A stretch of DNA of 6,853 bases, taken from NCBI GenBank assembly GCA_964370475.1, contig CAYJJI010000033.1, positions 1 through 6,853 on the forward strand, written 5' to 3'. Below, in pieces: positions 6,294 to 6,853 of the stretch. The position numbers were made by a program, and so were the translations under genes. Source of the stretch: CAYJCL01 sp964370475 (GTDB lineage: Bacteria; Bacillota_I; Bacilli_A; RF39; UBA660). Numbering within the stretch: position 1 is the stretch's first letter; each line of letters opens with the position of its first letter. The notes beneath the pieces were generated by a model that was not told the DNA's origin, ran no database searches, and worked only from the letters and a program-made list of their open reading frames with translations.

Positions 6294-6347
6294 CTATTAT
6301 TTTCTAATTTATTTTAATACTAAAAAAGGGATTGGGATTTATCCAAT

Positions 6348-6376
6348 ATTAGAATTTGTCAGCTAGACAAATTCAA
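6348..6376 (-). promoter_or_regulatory. Predicted promoter of the restriction-modification operon
   Basis: On the - strand TTGAAT (6376-6371; 4 of 6 consensus) and TCTAAT (6353-6348; 5 of 6) are spaced 17 bp. Transcription would start near 6341, giving a leader of about 94 nt before ATG 6247. A weaker alternative is TTGGAT with TAGTAT 18 bp apart just downstream. The call is strengthened by an inverted repeat centred on the spacer. Confidence 0.5.
6352..6374. promoter_or_regulatory. 23-bp inverted repeat across the operon promoter spacer
   Basis: Perfect 9-bp arms, GAATTTGTC (6352-6360) and GACAAATTC (6366-6374), with 5-base centre AGCTA. It spans the proposed -35/-10 spacer and overlaps both boxes, the typical place for a repressor or controller protein. 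No T-run follows on either strand, so it is not a terminator. No C-protein gene is present in the operon. Confidence 0.6.
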
Positions 6377-6417
6377 TGCTTACTATTCTTATTTTTTAAC
6401 CACTTTAATACTTTCTA

Positions 6418-6531
6418 CTACTTATTTTCCTCTCCAAATTTATATACATTCGCTTTATTTTTTCAATTAAAATTATCATACTCTGCTTTAGCATTAACAT
6501 GAGAAAGTAAATCATTAACTTTATTTTTCAT
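6418..6531 (-). pseudogene. Very short decayed ORF, unknown
   Basis: GGAGA (6542-6538) stands seven bases before ATG 6531. The frame reads MKNKVNDLLSHVNAKAEYDNFN (22 residues), stops at TGA 6465-6463, and remains open for 14 more codons (KNKANVYKFGEENK) to TAG 6420-6418. The good ribosome site and in-frame continuation suggest the 5' end of a small gene broken by a nonsense codon, beside the right end of the island. No family is recognised. It could equally be a chance ORF. Confidence 0.3.
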
Positions 6532-6648
6532 TTTAATTCTCCATTCATTATATAAATAATCTTTAATATTAACATTATAACATTTTATATATATTTTTAC
6601 AATTATTTATATTCTTTATCTTAGTATTTTAATAGATTAATGACTTAC
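6532..6648. other. Gene-free, extremely AT-rich stretch
   Basis: Between the small ORF and the tRNA-like repeat I see no reading frame, RNA gene or clear terminator. TATAAT-like words occur on the - strand shortly before the small ORF's ribosome site, but none has a convincing -35 partner. Confidence 0.5.
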
Positions 6649-6662
6649 CACTCCGTCCATTT
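6649..6662 (+). repeat. Putative attR: imperfect copy of tRNA-Pro 3' end
   Basis: CACTCCGTCCATTT differs from 36-49 only at the discriminator position (T for A). A 14-base block containing ACTCCG and CCA is conspicuous in DNA this AT-rich. It lacks the rest of a tRNA, so it is an end fragment, as expected at the far junction of an element inserted at a tRNA 3' end. A strong terminator follows 41 bases later. Confidence 0.5.
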
Positions 6663-6702
6663 AAACAATTTCAATAGAATTATATAGAACTGAAAATGTA
6701 GT

Positions 6703-6743
6703 AAATAGATACTAATAAAGGATTTGATTAGTATCTATTTTTT
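6703..6743 (+). terminator. Rho-independent terminator beyond the right junction
   Basis: Perfect 14-bp stem, AAATAGATACTAAT (6703-6716) and ATTAGTATCTATTT (6727-6740), 10-base loop, stem ending in T's followed by TTT. No + strand gene precedes it in the window. It fits the ancestral terminator of the tRNA-Pro operon, displaced 6.6 kb by the insertion. Confidence 0.8.
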
Positions 6744-6793
6744 ATGTACTCTTTCTTATTTACACAAAACTCTATAGTATTTCATTGTTAAAC

Positions 6794-6822
6794 TTGTTTT
6801 TTTATGTAAACTATGATATAAT
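6794..6822 (+). promoter_or_regulatory. Strong outward-facing promoter of the next gene
   Basis: TTGTTT (6794-6799), a 17-bp spacer, and extended -10 TGATATAAT (6814-6822) on the + strand. An ATG at 6829-6831 (MSKYKFKI, then open to the window end) falls at the predicted transcription start with no ribosome site. It is either a leaderless start or a false one with the true start beyond 6853; I do not call it as a gene. Confidence 0.65.
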
Positions 6823-6853
6823 TAATATATGTCAAAATATAAATTTAAAATAA

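Larger units (their letters stand above)
36..6662. mobile_element. Degenerate genomic island at tRNA-Pro carrying a restriction-modification operon
   Basis: The stretch between the tRNA 3' end and its imperfect copy holds mobile-element relics (a broken RepA_N-like initiator and a broken small accessory gene), an XRE/ImmA-type regulatory pair like those that control integrative elements and prophages, and a restriction-modification operon, a common island cargo. No integrase, excisionase, relaxase or conjugation gene is visible, so the element is probably immobile now. Alternative: the short repeat is a chance match or a separate tRNA fragment, and the cargo arrived piecemeal at a hotspot. 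Confidence 0.45.

Noticed and set aside
2447..6374. Shared operator between the XRE promoter and the restriction operon promoter
   Set aside because: Both contain AGCTGA near the centre, but the dyad arms (AACTnTAnGCT versus GAATTTGTC) differ and the hexamer sits in different registers, so common binding is not supported.
1..6853. CRISPR array, insertion sequence or rRNA
   Set aside because: No regularly spaced repeats, transposase-like frames or rRNA-like sequence were seen on either strand.

Overview
The window is extremely AT-rich bacterial DNA. It uses A/T-ending codons throughout, Shine-Dalgarno sites close to GGAGG, and sigma-70-type promoters. Together with the gene families present (RepA_N-like replication initiator remnant, XRE plus M78 peptidase pair, DUF3892-like protein) this suggests a low-GC Bacillota; a fusobacterial host cannot be excluded. 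The sequence does not identify a genus.

The left edge (1-46) is the 3' half of tRNA-Pro(UGG). A 14-nt copy of that tRNA's 3' end with one mismatch recurs at 6649-6662. The DNA between therefore looks like an old genomic island of about 6.6 kb that entered at the tRNA gene and has lost its integrase. Each side has a terminator: one at 106-147 just inside the left end, and one at 6703-6743 just beyond the right end. Past the right end there is a strong promoter (6794-6822) pointing out of the window.

Region by region: 290-593 is a badly damaged RepA_N-type replication initiator, and 706-1032 is a small mobile-element-like gene broken by one in-frame TAA. Both lie on the + strand and are relics of a plasmid or conjugative element. 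A bidirectional terminator (1042-1067) separates them from leftward genes. These are a small DUF3892-like gene (1071-1277), then an XRE repressor and ImmA-like metallopeptidase operon (2431 to 1435) with a consensus promoter and a 25-bp dyad operator over its start point. Last is a two-gene restriction-modification operon (6247 to 2551) ending in an 18-bp-stem terminator.

The restriction-modification operon is the main cargo. Its first gene encodes one polypeptide with a complete cytosine-C5 methyltransferase followed by a complete adenine-N6 methyltransferase. The second, overlapping gene encodes an HNH nuclease. Two different base modifications imply an asymmetric recognition site, each half protecting one strand, as in the Alw26I/Eco31I/Esp3I type of system. 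The proposed operon promoter carries a 23-bp inverted repeat across its -35/-10 spacer, so expression is probably controlled by a DNA-binding protein. The nearby XRE/ImmA pair is a possible but unproven regulator; its own operator has a different sequence.
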